A stretch of DNA of 64,000 nt from Fertoeibacter niger (GTDB taxonomy: Bacteria; Pseudomonadota; Alphaproteobacteria; Rhodobacterales; Rhodobacteraceae), in assembly GCF_009380135.2 (NCBI RefSeq), contig NZ_WHUT02000015.1:1-64000 (forward strand), read 5' to 3'. Of the stretch, positions 41,840-50,657 are shown in pieces (position 1 is the first letter of the stretch; every line of letters begins with the position of its first letter). Position numbers and translations under genes: made by a program. Under the pieces are notes generated by a model, which made no database searches, was not told where the DNA came from, and was given only the letters and a program-made list of their open reading frames with translations.

Positions 41840-41968
41840 CCCTACTGGCAAGTCTTGGCGACGGTGATCCCGAAAATCGCCCGGCCCTGAGCGGTCAAGC
41901 CTTGGCAAGACGCTTCTCTCATCCGGTTCAGGGGCATCCTGCCGATCCGGATCGGACGGACGACGCGG

Positions 41969-42625
41969 CTATGCGCCCTTGCCCGTGGCTGCGTCCCATC
42001 CGGCCAACGCGACGTCCACCGCCGCCTCCAGTTCTGCGCGACTCACGTTGTCACGCGCAAGAATGGACATGCCGTTCTGGACCATCTGGACGAACCGGGC
42101 GAGTGCCACAGTATCGGCCGAGGGCGGAAGCTCACCCTCATGGACCGCGCGATCAAAACGCGCCCGCAGACGAGCGCCAAGACCTGCGCGCGCGGCTTTC
42201 ACGATCTCACCAAGCTCGGCATTGCCTTCGCTGCTGACGGACGACAACGTCACCATGCATCCGCGCGGAATATCGAGAAGGCTGCCCGTCAGGGCCGCCG
42301 CAGAGTCGCGCAGCAAGGACTCGACCGCTTCGCGCGCCGTTGCCGCCGCGTTGAACTTTTCCCAGACCAGCGCTTCGTATTTTTCCTGATAGTGCCGGAT
42401 CGCTTCGGCATAGAGCGCGTCCTTCGATCCGAACGCGGCGTAAAGACTGGGCGAGCCGATGCCCATCGCTGCGGTCAGATCGCTGACCGAGCTTGCGGTG
42501 TAGCCTTTGGTCCAGAACACGCGGGTTGCTGCCGTCAGGGCGGCGTCATAGTCGAACGATCTCGGCCGACCGCGACCACGGTCGGGCGGCAGGGGGGATG
42601 GGGTCGGTCGCTCCGCTTTATGCAT
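41969..42625 (-). CDS. TetR family transcriptional regulator
   Basis: A 218-residue TetR protein. The DNA-binding part is RGRPRSFDYDAALTAATRVFWTKGYTASSVSDLTAAMGIGSPSLYAAFGSKDALYAEAIRHY, of the subtype often found next to reductase or hydrolase genes. The C-terminal part (ARAGLGARLRARFDRAVHEGELPPSADTVALARFVQMVQNGMSILARDNVSRAELEAAVDVAL) matches the usual ligand domain. The start is uncertain: ATG at 42625 is nearest to the conserved part, but a palindromic operator overlaps it; starts at 42667 or 42643 are also open. It probably represses itself and the SRPBCC-hydrolase operon. Confidence 0.88.
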   Translation of the reverse strand: MHKAERPTPSPLPPDRGRGRPRSFDYDAALTAATRVFWTKGYTASSVSDLTAAMGIGSPSLYAAFGSKDALYAEAIRHYQEKYEALVWEKFNAAATAREAVESLLRDSAAALTGSLLDIPRGCMVTLSSVSSEGNAELGEIVKAARAGLGARLRARFDRAVHEGELPPSADTVALARFVQMVQNGMSILARDNVSRAELEAAVDVALAGWDAATGKGA

Positions 42626-42640
42626 TGATCGATACATAAA
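42617..42640. promoter_or_regulatory. TetR operator-like site 3 at the TetR gene's own start
   Basis: A 24-base near-perfect palindrome, with outer arms TTTA and TAAA and core TGCATTGATCGATACA (42621-42636); only two symmetric pairs fail. The core matches site 2 at 40012-40027 in 13 of 16 positions. It covers the likely start codon of the TetR gene, so bound repressor would block transcription or the message start. Confidence 0.65.
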
Positions 42641-42667
42641 CATGCCAGCAGCGGTCCGCAACATCAA

Positions 42668-43047
42668 ATTCTGCCTAGGACTTGCTTGCAGACTGCCGAT
42701 CCGCGGCTAGTGGCCGGGCGTCGTCACGCGGGTTTTTTTGAAGGGCAGACAGGCCCGTTCGCGCTTGACCGCAGCACGAGAACGGCGGCAGCAGGCGCGA
42801 CAACGCGGCGCCCCTTTGGAACGCATAGCGGATCGGTGGGCACAGCCGGGGTCGCGGAAGGATTGCTTGGCGCCTCGACCTGCAGACCGGCCCACCCATG
42901 CCCGTCGCGCAAAAGACGGACGGGGCGGTTGCGCGCAAGGCAAGGGAGGTCCGTCGCCTGAACACGCTGGCCGCGCTGGTGTCTGGGTCTGCTGGAGGCA
43001 CCGTTAGAAGCTGCCGCCGGACGTGAACGCGCCCGGCGGCAGTTGAT
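42668..43047. other. Gap without a supported gene
   Basis: Between the TetR gene and the end of the molybdenum oxidoreductase large-subunit gene there are several short open frames on both strands, all rich in Arg, Pro and Ala and without family features or ribosome sites. A T run (GGGTTTTTTTG near 42730) is present, but no good stem precedes it. The only clear structure is the stem-loop at 43011-43042. Confidence 0.5.
43011..43042 (-). terminator. Stem-loop after the molybdenum oxidoreductase operon
   Basis: CTGCCGCCGG (43011-43020) and CCGGCGGCAG (43033-43042) form a perfect ten-base-pair stem with a 12-base loop, five bases beyond the stop codon of the large-subunit gene on the minus strand. 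It is the natural end of the three-gene operon. Confidence 0.65.
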
Positions 43048-45246
43048 TTACATCAGATGCTCGATCCGGATCGGAAGATCGCGCACCCGTATCCCGGTCG
43101 CGTGGAAGATCGCGTTGGAGATGGCCGCGGCGACGCCGACGACACCGATTTCGCCCACCCCTTTCACCCCGGCACGGTTCACCAGCCGGTCTTCCTCTTC
43201 GACCATGATGGCCTGCACATCTGCGACATCCGCGTTCACCGGCACCAGATAGTCCGCAAGGTTCGCGTTGATGTAGCTGGCGTTTCGGGTGTCGATCTCG
43301 CTGTGTTCGTGCAGGGCCGAGCCGATGCCCCAGATCATCCCGCCGACCAGCTGGCCATGCGCCGTGCGGGGGTTGATGATCCGTCCGGCGGCAAAGGCGC
43401 CGATCACGCGCGGCACGCGGATTTCACGCGTGCGGCGATGCACGCGCACCTCGACGAACTGCGCACCCAGCGCGAACTGCACGCGGTCGGGCAGATGCAC
43501 CCCGCCTGCGGGCAGCGCCATGCCACGGTACAGCCCGCGTAGGCTGTCCGGTGCCGTGCCATGTGCCCGCACCTCGGTAAACTCTTCGATCGTACCAAGG
43601 CCCGACGCTTCCATCGCAGGCATCACGTCGGCCGGCACGCCGGTCGCAATGCCAAGACGTCTGCGGATCGCATCGCAGGCCGCCATGATCGCCGGAGCCA
43701 CGCTGGCGGTCGAGGAAGACCCGCCTGCAACCACGGCGGGCGGCAGGTCGGTATCGCCCAGCGCGACGGTGACCTGCGCGATCGGCACGCCCAGCTCTTC
43801 GGCGGCGACCTGTGCCATCATCGTGTACATGCCCTGCCCCAACTCGTGCCCGGCGCTTTCGACATGGACGCGTCCGTCCGCCGACAGCCGCACCCGCGCC
43901 GCCGAGTTTCCGGCGTGGGTGGGGTAGAACGCCGTGGCGCAGCCCCATCCGACCTGCCAGTCGCCATCGCGCATCGTTGCAGGCTCGCTGGGTCGCCCCT
44001 GCCATCCGAACGCGGCGGCGGCCGTGTCAAAGCACAACATCAGAGAGCGGCTGGTATAGGGCAGCCCGCCGACCGGTTCGGTCTGCGTGTCGTTGACCCG
44101 GCGCAGCGCGACGGGGTCCATCTGCAACTTGTGGGCCAGCTCGTCCAGGGCCGTTTCCATCGCGAAGGCATAGGGCATTTCACCCGGCGCGCGCATGAAG
44201 CCGGGGGTTGACCGGTCGGCCGCCACAACGTTGACGCGGGCCGTGATGTTCGGGCAGGCGTAAAGGCGTGCCGTCATCGACACAGCCCCCATCGCGACCG
44301 TGTCGGCGCGTGACGTCACCTCCCACCCTTCGTGGCGCAGCGCGGTCAACCGGCCGTCTTGCGTCGCCGCCAGCTGCACATGGTGCCGGGTTTCCGCGCG
44401 ATAGCCCGAGACGGTAAACCCCTGCGCCCGCGTTGGAACCAGTTTGACCGGCCGCCCGATGCGCCGGGCCGCAACCGCGACAAGCGCCGTGCGATGGGTG
44501 AGAAACCCCTTGGCCCCGAACGCGCCCCCCACATAGGTGCTGATGACGCGGATGCGCGACGGATCAAGGCCAAGCTGCGCGGCCAGCCCGAACTTGACGT
44601 TGTTCACATACTGGCTGGGTTCATGGACCGTCAGCCGCCCCGCCTCCCACACACATTGCGTGGCAAACAGCTCCATCGGGTTCTGGTGCTGGGCAGGGGT
44701 GGTGTAGTTTGCATCGACGGTTACATTGGCCGTGCGATAGGCTGTATCAAAGTCACCGACGGCAAAGCCCATCGGGTCCAGCGCCTGCCCGGTTGCGACA
44801 GACGAGCCCATCCCCGCGACAGGCGCAACCTCGGCCGCATAGCTGACGACGACAAGGTTCGCGGCCTCGCGGGCGGCCTCATAGGTTTCAGCCACCACCA
44901 TCGCGACCGGCTGGCCCCAATGTGCGATCTCGGCAGAGCCGAGCGGACGCAGCGTATCCGCCATGTATCCGCCACCATAGATCGACGGGGTCTGCCGGAT
45001 CTCGTCGCCGATCGTCTCGTGGGTCAGGATGTCGATCACGCCCGGCAGCGCCCGCGCCGCCGTCAGGTCGAAGGACTGCAGCCTGCCGCGCCCGATCGAA
45101 CTGGTGACGAGGTAGGCATGCGCCGTCCGCGCCAGTTTCACGTCGCTGGCATAGGCGGCAGACCCGGTGACCTTCTCGCGCGCCTCATAGCGCCGCTCGG
45201 GCTGGCCCATGGTGCCGGTTGCAGCCGGGAAAAGTGTGTCAGTCAT
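43048..45246 (-). CDS. Molybdenum-binding large subunit of PaoABC-like aldehyde oxidoreductase
   Basis: A 732-residue xanthine-dehydrogenase-family large subunit: YEAREKVTGSAAYASDVKLARTAHAYLVTSSIGRGRL at the start, then HQNPMELFATQCVW, YVGGAFGAKGFLTHRTALVAVAARRIGRPVKLV for cofactor binding, SAGHELGQGMYTMMAQVAAEELGVP, GGSSSTAS, and the catalytic glutamate in GVKGVGEIGVVGVAAAISNAI. The length and order match E. coli PaoC (YagR), which oxidises aldehydes to acids with the molybdopterin cytosine dinucleotide cofactor. The ATG at 45246 overlaps the FAD-subunit gene by eight bases. No PaoD/XdhC-type maturation gene is seen nearby. Confidence 0.9.
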   Translation of the reverse strand: MTDTLFPAATGTMGQPERRYEAREKVTGSAAYASDVKLARTAHAYLVTSSIGRGRLQSFDLTAARALPGVIDILTHETIGDEIRQTPSIYGGGYMADTLRPLGSAEIAHWGQPVAMVVAETYEAAREAANLVVVSYAAEVAPVAGMGSSVATGQALDPMGFAVGDFDTAYRTANVTVDANYTTPAQHQNPMELFATQCVWEAGRLTVHEPSQYVNNVKFGLAAQLGLDPSRIRVISTYVGGAFGAKGFLTHRTALVAVAARRIGRPVKLVPTRAQGFTVSGYRAETRHHVQLAATQDGRLTALRHEGWEVTSRADTVAMGAVSMTARLYACPNITARVNVVAADRSTPGFMRAPGEMPYAFAMETALDELAHKLQMDPVALRRVNDTQTEPVGGLPYTSRSLMLCFDTAAAAFGWQGRPSEPATMRDGDWQVGWGCATAFYPTHAGNSAARVRLSADGRVHVESAGHELGQGMYTMMAQVAAEELGVPIAQVTVALGDTDLPPAVVAGGSSSTASVAPAIMAACDAIRRRLGIATGVPADVMPAMEASGLGTIEEFTEVRAHGTAPDSLRGLYRGMALPAGGVHLPDRVQFALGAQFVEVRVHRRTREIRVPRVIGAFAAGRIINPRTAHGQLVGGMIWGIGSALHEHSEIDTRNASYINANLADYLVPVNADVADVQAIMVEEEDRLVNRAGVKGVGEIGVVGVAAAISNAIFHATGIRVRDLPIRIEHLM

Positions 45247-46252
45247 GGCGAACCTCCATGGATGCGGCCTGTAGCAGGGCGCGGACCAGCGTGTCGCGGC
45301 CCAGCGCGATCTTGAATGCGTTGTGCGACTGCGGGACAGCGGCGGCGAAGGAAGCCTCGGCAGCCCGCGTCGCGGTTGCCTCGTCCAGCACGGCATCGCG
45401 CAGGATCGCCTCTGCCTCATGCGCGCGCCACGGCACTGCGGCCAGACCGCCCAGCGCAATGCGGGCATCTGCCACGACATCGCCGTTCATCGCCACCGCG
45501 ACGGCGGCCGACGCGACGGCATATTCGTAGGACTGGCGGTCGCGGATCTTGAGGTAGAGCGACCGGCTGGCCCAAGGCCCGGCAGGAATGACAAAGTCGA
45601 GGATGATCTCGCCGGGGTGCAGCGTGGTCTCGACGTGGGGCGTGTTCCCGGGCAGACGGTGCAACGCCGCAAACGGGATCGTGCGCGTTCCCGCAGGCCC
45701 GCCCAGCACCACCGACGCATCAAGCGCCATCAACGCCTGCGCGAAGTCGCCGTGGTAGGTCGCGATGCACTGGCTGCTGGTCCCCAGAACCGCATGCTGG
45801 CGGTTCGCCCCGTCAACCGCGGCGCAGCCGCTGCCGGGTGTGCGCTTGTTGCACGCAGCCCAGGTTGGATCGCGGAAATAGGCACAGCGCGTGCGCTGCA
45901 GCACGTTTCCGCCCAAGGTCGCCATGTTGCGCAGCTGCGGACTGGCCGCAAGCGACAGGCTTTGCGCGATGACCGGGAATGACGCAGCCACCACCGGGTG
46001 ATCCGCCACTTCGGCCATCCTGGCGAAAGCCCCCAGCCGCAGGGTCGCCCCGTCGAACCGGATCTGCGCGAAGTCGCTCCCCGCCAGCCGCAGGTCAACA
46101 ACCCGTTCGGGCTGCATCACCCCGAGTTTCATCAGATCGATCAGCGTGGTCCCGCCCGCAAGAAAGGTTGCCGGCACAGCCGAAGGGGCTTCCCGCTGCG
46201 CGACGATGACATCGGCGAGCGTCGCCGGTTGAAGATACTGGAACGGCCGCAT
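45239..46252 (-). CDS. FAD-binding middle subunit of PaoABC-like aldehyde oxidoreductase
   Basis: A 337-residue protein with the CoxM/PaoB FAD-binding fold: FQYLQPATLADVIVAQ, then ATFLAGGTTLIDLMKLGVMQPERVVDL for FAD pyrophosphate binding, and SPQLRNMATLGGNVLQRTRCAYFRDP. The Cys-rich stretch RCAYFRDPTWAACNKRTPGSGCAA matches the extra iron-sulfur insert of PaoB, which holds a [4Fe-4S] cluster not found in ordinary xanthine dehydrogenases. The ATG at 46252 follows GGGAGA. It shuttles electrons between the small and large subunits and overlaps both neighbours closely. Confidence 0.9.
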   Translation of the reverse strand: MRPFQYLQPATLADVIVAQREAPSAVPATFLAGGTTLIDLMKLGVMQPERVVDLRLAGSDFAQIRFDGATLRLGAFARMAEVADHPVVAASFPVIAQSLSLAASPQLRNMATLGGNVLQRTRCAYFRDPTWAACNKRTPGSGCAAVDGANRQHAVLGTSSQCIATYHGDFAQALMALDASVVLGGPAGTRTIPFAALHRLPGNTPHVETTLHPGEIILDFVIPAGPWASRSLYLKIRDRQSYEYAVASAAVAVAMNGDVVADARIALGGLAAVPWRAHEAEAILRDAVLDEATATRAAEASFAAAVPQSHNAFKIALGRDTLVRALLQAASMEVRHD

Positions 46253-46253
46253 T

Positions 46254-46874
46254 TTAATCTCCCATCTGCTGGCTGGCTTGCAGCACAGCGGCGACGATGT
46301 TGGGATAGGCGGCACAGCGACACAGATTGCCGCTCATGTATTCCCGCACCTGATCCGGACTTGTGGCATGACCTTCGTGGACGCAGCTGATCGCGGACAG
46401 GATCTGCCCCGGCGTGCAATAGCCGCACTGGAAGGCATCCTGCGCCACGAACGCCTCTTGCATCGGGTGAAGGGTGCCGTCGGGGGCCGCCAGACCTTCG
46501 ATCGTGACCACCTCGCGCCCCTGTGCGGCAACGGCCAGCGTCAGGCAGGCGAGTTCGCGCCGGCCATCGACCAGCACGGTGCAAGCGCCGCACTGACCGT
46601 GATCGCAGCCCTTCTTCGCCCCGGTCAGCCCGATCTCTTCGCGCAGGGCGTCAAGCAGGGTCATGCGCGCATCGACCTGCACCTGATGCAAGCGGCCATT
46701 GACGCGCAGCGCGACGTTCAGCGCGGCGCGCGCATCCACCGGCGCAGCCTGTGTCGTGGCCTGCGCCTGTCCCGCCCATCCGATGACCGGCACGACCCCG
46801 GTCATCGCCGAGCCGATCAGAAAGTTCCGCCGCCGTTTCGAGACCGGTTCGGTCTTCCTCTCGCTATCGCTCAT
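46254..46874 (-). CDS. [2Fe-2S] small subunit of PaoABC-like aldehyde oxidoreductase, Tat-exported
   Basis: A 206-residue protein. The N-terminus has a twin-arginine signal (SKRRRNFLIGSA, residues 12-23), so the whole folded complex is probably carried to the periplasm. The plant-type ferredoxin motif GCDHGQCGACTVLVDGRRELAC and the second [2Fe-2S] domain (FQCGYCTPGQILSA, SGNLCRCAAYPNIVAAV) are intact. It closely resembles E. coli PaoA (YagT). It is the first gene of the operon; the 640-base upstream region (46875-47514) holds its promoter. Confidence 0.9.
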   Translation of the reverse strand: MSDSERKTEPVSKRRRNFLIGSAMTGVVPVIGWAGQAQATTQAAPVDARAALNVALRVNGRLHQVQVDARMTLLDALREEIGLTGAKKGCDHGQCGACTVLVDGRRELACLTLAVAAQGREVVTIEGLAAPDGTLHPMQEAFVAQDAFQCGYCTPGQILSAISCVHEGHATSPDQVREYMSGNLCRCAAYPNIVAAVLQASQQMGD

Positions 46875-47514
46875 CTGAAGTTCACTTCCTTTGTCCTTGC
46901 TGGTTGATGCCGGACCGCACAGGGCAATCCGGCATGAAATTCGCCTTGCTGGTCCAAGACAAAGCACGGCTGCAAGTCTGCGAGGACCGGCACCGGGGCG
47001 CTACGCGGATAGTCTCAACACCGCGCAGGATCCTCTCAGATGTCCGCAGGCTGTTAGCTCGCACATTATGTGTGCTGCGCTGGTCACCGCGCGCCCGACG
47101 CTCGCCGCAATCGCGGGCAAAGGCCAAATCGCCCATGCGACGGGGGGCGGGGTCAGCCTAACGGCCGCGCCACCAGACCGAGCGCAGGCTTGCACGCCAC
47201 AAGGACTGGCACAGGTGCCGATGCTCTATCTGTTCCGCTCGGCAAGCGCCCTCGCCGCCCTCGTCATCTATTGCCAACGAGTCTGACGTGCAGTGATGCT
47301 AAAACCGCATCACTTGACTGAATACACTGTCTATCTGACCGAGGCCATCACTGCAAAATTGAACCCAGTGCAAGACGGGCGACCGTCTGGAACTGGGAGG
47401 TTGCACTATGCCACTAGAGCTGCGGAACACAGGTTCCTGTTACACTTCGCGCGAAGTCGTGGCGCGCCCCGAGTGCCGCACTTTCCAGCGTATCCACGAT
47501 CAGGGCCCGCTTGG
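46875..47514. promoter_or_regulatory. Divergent promoter region between the PaoABC-like operon and the next locus
   Basis: About 640 bases without a supported gene. It contains a 15-base inverted repeat, GCACA-TTATG-TGTGC at 47061-47075, possibly an operator, roughly 190 bases upstream of the small-subunit gene. Open frames here lack codon structure, and no copy of the TetR core TGATCGATACA was found. GC content falls visibly toward 47.3 kb, where the next, differently composed locus begins. Confidence 0.45.
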
Positions 47515-48132
47515 ATGGTAGATGCCTTTGGTCTTGAAGCGCGGCAAAGGGTCGTCGAGGACTTCGTCAGGTCTCAACCAAAGCTTGTTGCGATACCCGG
47601 CAGCATCCGGACCTATTCAGCCAATCTCGCTGTATTGCGGACCCTTGCCGATCACTGTTCAGCGCGTGTTTCGGTGGACATTTTCGGGTTGCACCACATC
47701 CCGCCATATAATGCTGATCTTGACACGGACACGCCACCGGGGGCTGTAGAATCGCTACGTGCCGCAATCGAACAAAGCGACGGTTTGATTATCTGCTCAC
47801 CGGAATACAACTATGGCATTCCCGGTGTCCTGAAGAACGCTTTAGACTGGGCATCGCGCCCGGCATACAACTCATCGCTCAAGGGAAAGCCCGCGCTCAT
47901 CATGACGGCATCAACGGGACAATTCGGTGGCGCGAGGGCGCAATCACCAATTCGCGAATGCCTCTCTGCCACCCTGTGCAGAGTTGTGATCCGACCGCAA
48001 ATCGCTATCCCCCGCATTGACAAAAAGATTGCAGGGGGCCGCCTTACGGATCCCTTCACTCTGTCGCAAATCGACGAGGCAATCGAAGACCTGATAAAAG
48101 AAGTGAAACTTGGAAAAGGAGCAGCACCATGA
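47515..48132 (+). CDS. NADPH-dependent FMN reductase family protein
   Basis: A 205-residue flavodoxin-fold protein. KLVAIPGSIRTYSANLAVLRTLADHC is the FMN phosphate loop; SDGLIICSPEYNYGIPGVLKNALDWASRP is the characteristic FMN-ring block; GKPALIMTASTGQFGGARAQ follows. The start is uncertain: the ATG at 47515 leaves about 20 extra residues before the conserved core, while an ATG at 47293 would add 74 unconvincing residues. It may supply reduced flavin to a monooxygenase or act as a quinone or azo reductase. It overlaps the next gene by four bases (ATGA) and heads the 47.5-55.9 kb operon. Confidence 0.82.
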   Translation: MVDAFGLEARQRVVEDFVRSQPKLVAIPGSIRTYSANLAVLRTLADHCSARVSVDIFGLHHIPPYNADLDTDTPPGAVESLRAAIEQSDGLIICSPEYNYGIPGVLKNALDWASRPAYNSSLKGKPALIMTASTGQFGGARAQSPIRECLSATLCRVVIRPQIAIPRIDKKIAGGRLTDPFTLSQIDEAIEDLIKEVKLGKGAAP

Positions 48133-48749
48133 ATAGCATTGCGATGGAGCTGACCGAATTGGAACGTTTGAGCGATCTCCTCAAAATCAAGCGCGCGGTT
48201 GAAAGCTGGGTCATCTACCGCGATCGGGGCGACTGGGAGGGTCTGCGGGCGCTTTGGCACAAAGACGGAATCATGGTGGCAACCTGGTTCGATGGACCAG
48301 CGCATGAGTTTATCGAGGCCAGCAAACAGGGTTGGGAGCGTGGTTCTATTGTGCATCACTTCCTCGGTGCCTTTGAGGCGCGGATAGTGGACAATCGCGC
48401 CATCGCGCAGACCAAAGTAATTCTGAGCGCCCGCGCACCCGTTCACGGAGTCCTTTCAGACATCACCTGTACGGGCCGCTTTTATGACCGGTTCGAAAAA
48501 GTCGGCAGCGAATGGCTTTTGCTGCGGCGTCAGGTGATCTATGAAAAGGACCGTCTCGACCCTGTTCAACATGGTGAGCGGGTCGATATCAAACCCGAAT
48601 TGCTTGACCGCTTCCCACAGGGTTATCGCCACCTGGCATATATGCAATCCAACTCGGGCCAGCCCGTATTGTCCGATCTGCCCGGCCTTCGCGGAGCTGC
48701 TGTCGAAAAGCTCTACCGCGAAAGTGATGAGTGGCTTCAAGAAGGCTAG
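48129..48749 (+). CDS. NTF2-like (SnoaL-type) protein
   Basis: A 206-residue protein with an NTF2/SnoaL-like cone fold: LKIKRAVESWVIYRDRGDWEGLRALWHKDGIMVATWFDGPAHEFIEASKQGW at the start, then HHFLGAFEARIVDNRAIAQTKVILSAR, CTGRFYDRFEKVGSEWLLLRRQVIYEKDRLDP. The Asp-x-Trp and His residues of the pocket (RGDWEGL, FLG) are as in dehydratase/isomerase relatives, but no reaction can be assigned. It is translationally coupled to the FMN reductase gene. SnoaL-like proteins often act on ring compounds or as small partners of oxygenases; both are possible here. Confidence 0.8.
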   Translation: MNSIAMELTELERLSDLLKIKRAVESWVIYRDRGDWEGLRALWHKDGIMVATWFDGPAHEFIEASKQGWERGSIVHHFLGAFEARIVDNRAIAQTKVILSARAPVHGVLSDITCTGRFYDRFEKVGSEWLLLRRQVIYEKDRLDPVQHGERVDIKPELLDRFPQGYRHLAYMQSNSGQPVLSDLPGLRGAAVEKLYRESDEWLQEG

Positions 48750-48817
48750 GTGCCGCGCAATTCGCCGCGGCACAAGTTCAACAAATTATCAAGACACGCT
48801 GAAAAGGAGAGCTCGGC

Positions 48818-49729
48818 ATGAGCAATGATCAAGTAAACACCGTCGACCGGACCACCGGCAATCCGGGACCCATGCCGAAAGGCGCGCGCAGCGAGTTCGT
48901 CGAAGTCAACGATATCCAGCTTCATTACGTCACGATGGGTTCTGGTGCGCCCATGATCCTTTTGCATGGCTGGCCGCAAACCTGGTGGTCTTGGCGACAT
49001 GTGATGGAGCGGTTCTCCGATCGCTACACCGTCATTGCCGCCGATCTGCGGGGCTGCGGCCTCAGCGAGATCACCAAGACGGGATATGACAAGGCAAACC
49101 TCGCAAAGGACATTGCCGAGCTTATCGACAAAGTGGCCGGTGGAAAAGCCATTGTCGTTTCCCACGATATGGGCGGCAAGACCTCATACATGCTGGCCCA
49201 CCTCTATCCCGATCGGATCGAGAAGCTGGTGATGTCGGACTGTCAGGTTCCGGGCAAGGAAAACCCGAACACACTGGACGGCAGGGGATGGCACTTCGGC
49301 TTTCATCAGGCCGAGAATTTCCCGGAGATGCTGACCGAGGGACGCGAACGCGCCTATATTGGCGCCCAGCTTCACAATTGGTCTTACAGTAAAACCCTTT
49401 TCAGCGAAGAGGAAATCACCGAATACGCCCGCCAATATACCCGACCGGGCGGCATGACAGCAGGGTTCAATCTCTACAAGGCGATGCCGCAGGACTCGGC
49501 GCTGGCCGAAACCTTCCACGGAAAACCGCTTCCTTTTCCGGTGATGACCGTGGCCGGTCGCCACGGTGCAAACAACTATCTGGGCGATGCCATGAAGTTG
49601 GAGGCATCGGATTTCGTCGGCCATATCATCCCGGATTGCGGTCACTTCGTTGTAAAGGAGGCTTTCGAAGAGTTCTGCGCACATCTGGACGAGTTTCTTG
49701 CCCGTCCGCCTGCGGGCCTGCGCAATTGA
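48818..49729 (+). CDS. Alpha/beta hydrolase, epoxide-hydrolase/dehalogenase type
   Basis: A 303-residue cytoplasmic hydrolase. LLHGWPQTWWSW provides the oxyanion H-G-x-P, DLRGCGLSEITKTGYDKANLAKDI the next strand and helix, nucleophile Asp117 in VSHDMGG, and catalytic histidine in IPDCGHFVVKEAFEEF. The aspartate nucleophile and H-G-W-P suit epoxide hydrolases and haloacetate-dehalogenase-like enzymes. It resembles the secreted protein at 40803 but keeps the histidine of the oxyanion loop. AAAGGAG lies upstream of the ATG. It lies between the NTF2-like gene and the first TIM-barrel gene in an operon of apparent ring-degradation enzymes. Confidence 0.87.
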   Translation: MSNDQVNTVDRTTGNPGPMPKGARSEFVEVNDIQLHYVTMGSGAPMILLHGWPQTWWSWRHVMERFSDRYTVIAADLRGCGLSEITKTGYDKANLAKDIAELIDKVAGGKAIVVSHDMGGKTSYMLAHLYPDRIEKLVMSDCQVPGKENPNTLDGRGWHFGFHQAENFPEMLTEGRERAYIGAQLHNWSYSKTLFSEEEITEYARQYTRPGGMTAGFNLYKAMPQDSALAETFHGKPLPFPVMTVAGRHGANNYLGDAMKLEASDFVGHIIPDCGHFVVKEAFEEFCAHLDEFLARPPAGLRN

Positions 49730-49739
49730 GGCCGCTGAA

Positions 49740-50657
49740 ATGAAGGTTGGATCAACGATACTCTGGACCGGAACCGTCCGCGCCTTGCCGTTGCAGGATC
49801 AGTTGATCGTTGCCAGAAATCTTGGCTGCGACATGCTTTCAATCGCACCCTACAACTATAACAAATGGCTTTCAGAAGGGCTTTCAACGGCGGAGATGCT
49901 TCTGATCGCCGAAGATCACGGCGTGAGACTCTCGCACCTCGACCCCTATGCGCGCTGGATCAAGAGCTGGCGCGCCAACAACCTGGATACCAACAAATAC
50001 CCTGTTGGATTTCGCGGCTTTGCCGAGGATGATTTCTTCCATATGGCTGAGGCTCTCGGCGTCAATTCCATGTCCGCAATCATCAGTTGCGATGCGGACA
50101 AGGTCGGCTTTGACGAAATGTGTGAAGGGCTTGCCCGCACATGTGACCGGGCGGCAGATCTTGGAATGCGGTGCGACGTGGAGTTCATTCCGGTCTGGGG
50201 CCTTCCGGATCTTGCAAGTGCCGTAAAGCTACTGGACGCCGTCGATCGGCCAAATTCCGGGATTGTATTCGATTTCTGGCATTTCCTTCGTGGAAATCCA
50301 GATATGGATCTTCTTGCCAGCCTTCCCGCTGAAAGGATTGCCTGGGTGCAGATCACCGATGCAGAGGCGGTGGTGCCACAGGGTCGGACGCTGGTCGAGG
50401 ACACTTTGAGCCATCGTCTTCTTCCGGGTGAGGGAGGACTACCAGTTGTTGATCTTTTGAGGCAGCTCAACAGCATGGGTGCACTGAACCGCGTGGGCCC
50501 CGAGATTTTTTCGGCGAAACTGGACCGCCTTGATGCAGAAAAAATCTCTGGGGAAGTCGCGCTGTCCATGGAATGGCTGTTTTCCAAAGCAGGGGTTGAA
50601 AACCCTTTTCGGGTGCCTTCAAGACCGGTTGGTCCTGAAGGCAATTACAGGTTTTGA
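49740..50657 (+). CDS. Sugar phosphate isomerase/epimerase-like TIM-barrel protein
   Basis: A 305-residue protein of the xylose-isomerase-like TIM-barrel family. Candidate metal ligands are in CDVEFIPVWG (Glu), GIVFDFWHFLRG (Asp, His) and GPEIFSAKLDRL (Glu). The family includes isomerases, epimerases and 3-dehydroshikimate dehydratases. It shares the block RLLPGEG-LP-VDLL near its C-terminal part with the TIM-barrel protein at 62171, indicating common ancestry. The ATG at 49740 is ten bases after the hydrolase stop. With a quinate/shikimate-dehydrogenase-like gene 1.3 kb downstream, a dehydratase or isomerase role on a cyclic hydroxy acid is an attractive guess. Confidence 0.8.
   Translation: MKVGSTILWTGTVRALPLQDQLIVARNLGCDMLSIAPYNYNKWLSEGLSTAEMLLIAEDHGVRLSHLDPYARWIKSWRANNLDTNKYPVGFRGFAEDDFFHMAEALGVNSMSAIISCDADKVGFDEMCEGLARTCDRAADLGMRCDVEFIPVWGLPDLASAVKLLDAVDRPNSGIVFDFWHFLRGNPDMDLLASLPAERIAWVQITDAEAVVPQGRTLVEDTLSHRLLPGEGGLPVVDLLRQLNSMGALNRVGPEIFSAKLDRLDAEKISGEVALSMEWLFSKAGVENPFRVPSRPVGPEGNYRF

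Noticed and set aside
42720-42745. T run (GGGTTTTTTTG) as an intrinsic terminator
   Set aside because: The only pairing upstream needs a loop of more than 20 bases, and no plus-strand gene ends just before it.
42675-43001. Short open frames on both strands between the TetR and molybdenum oxidoreductase genes
   Set aside because: No ribosome sites, no domains and Arg/Pro/Ala-rich content; not supported as genes.
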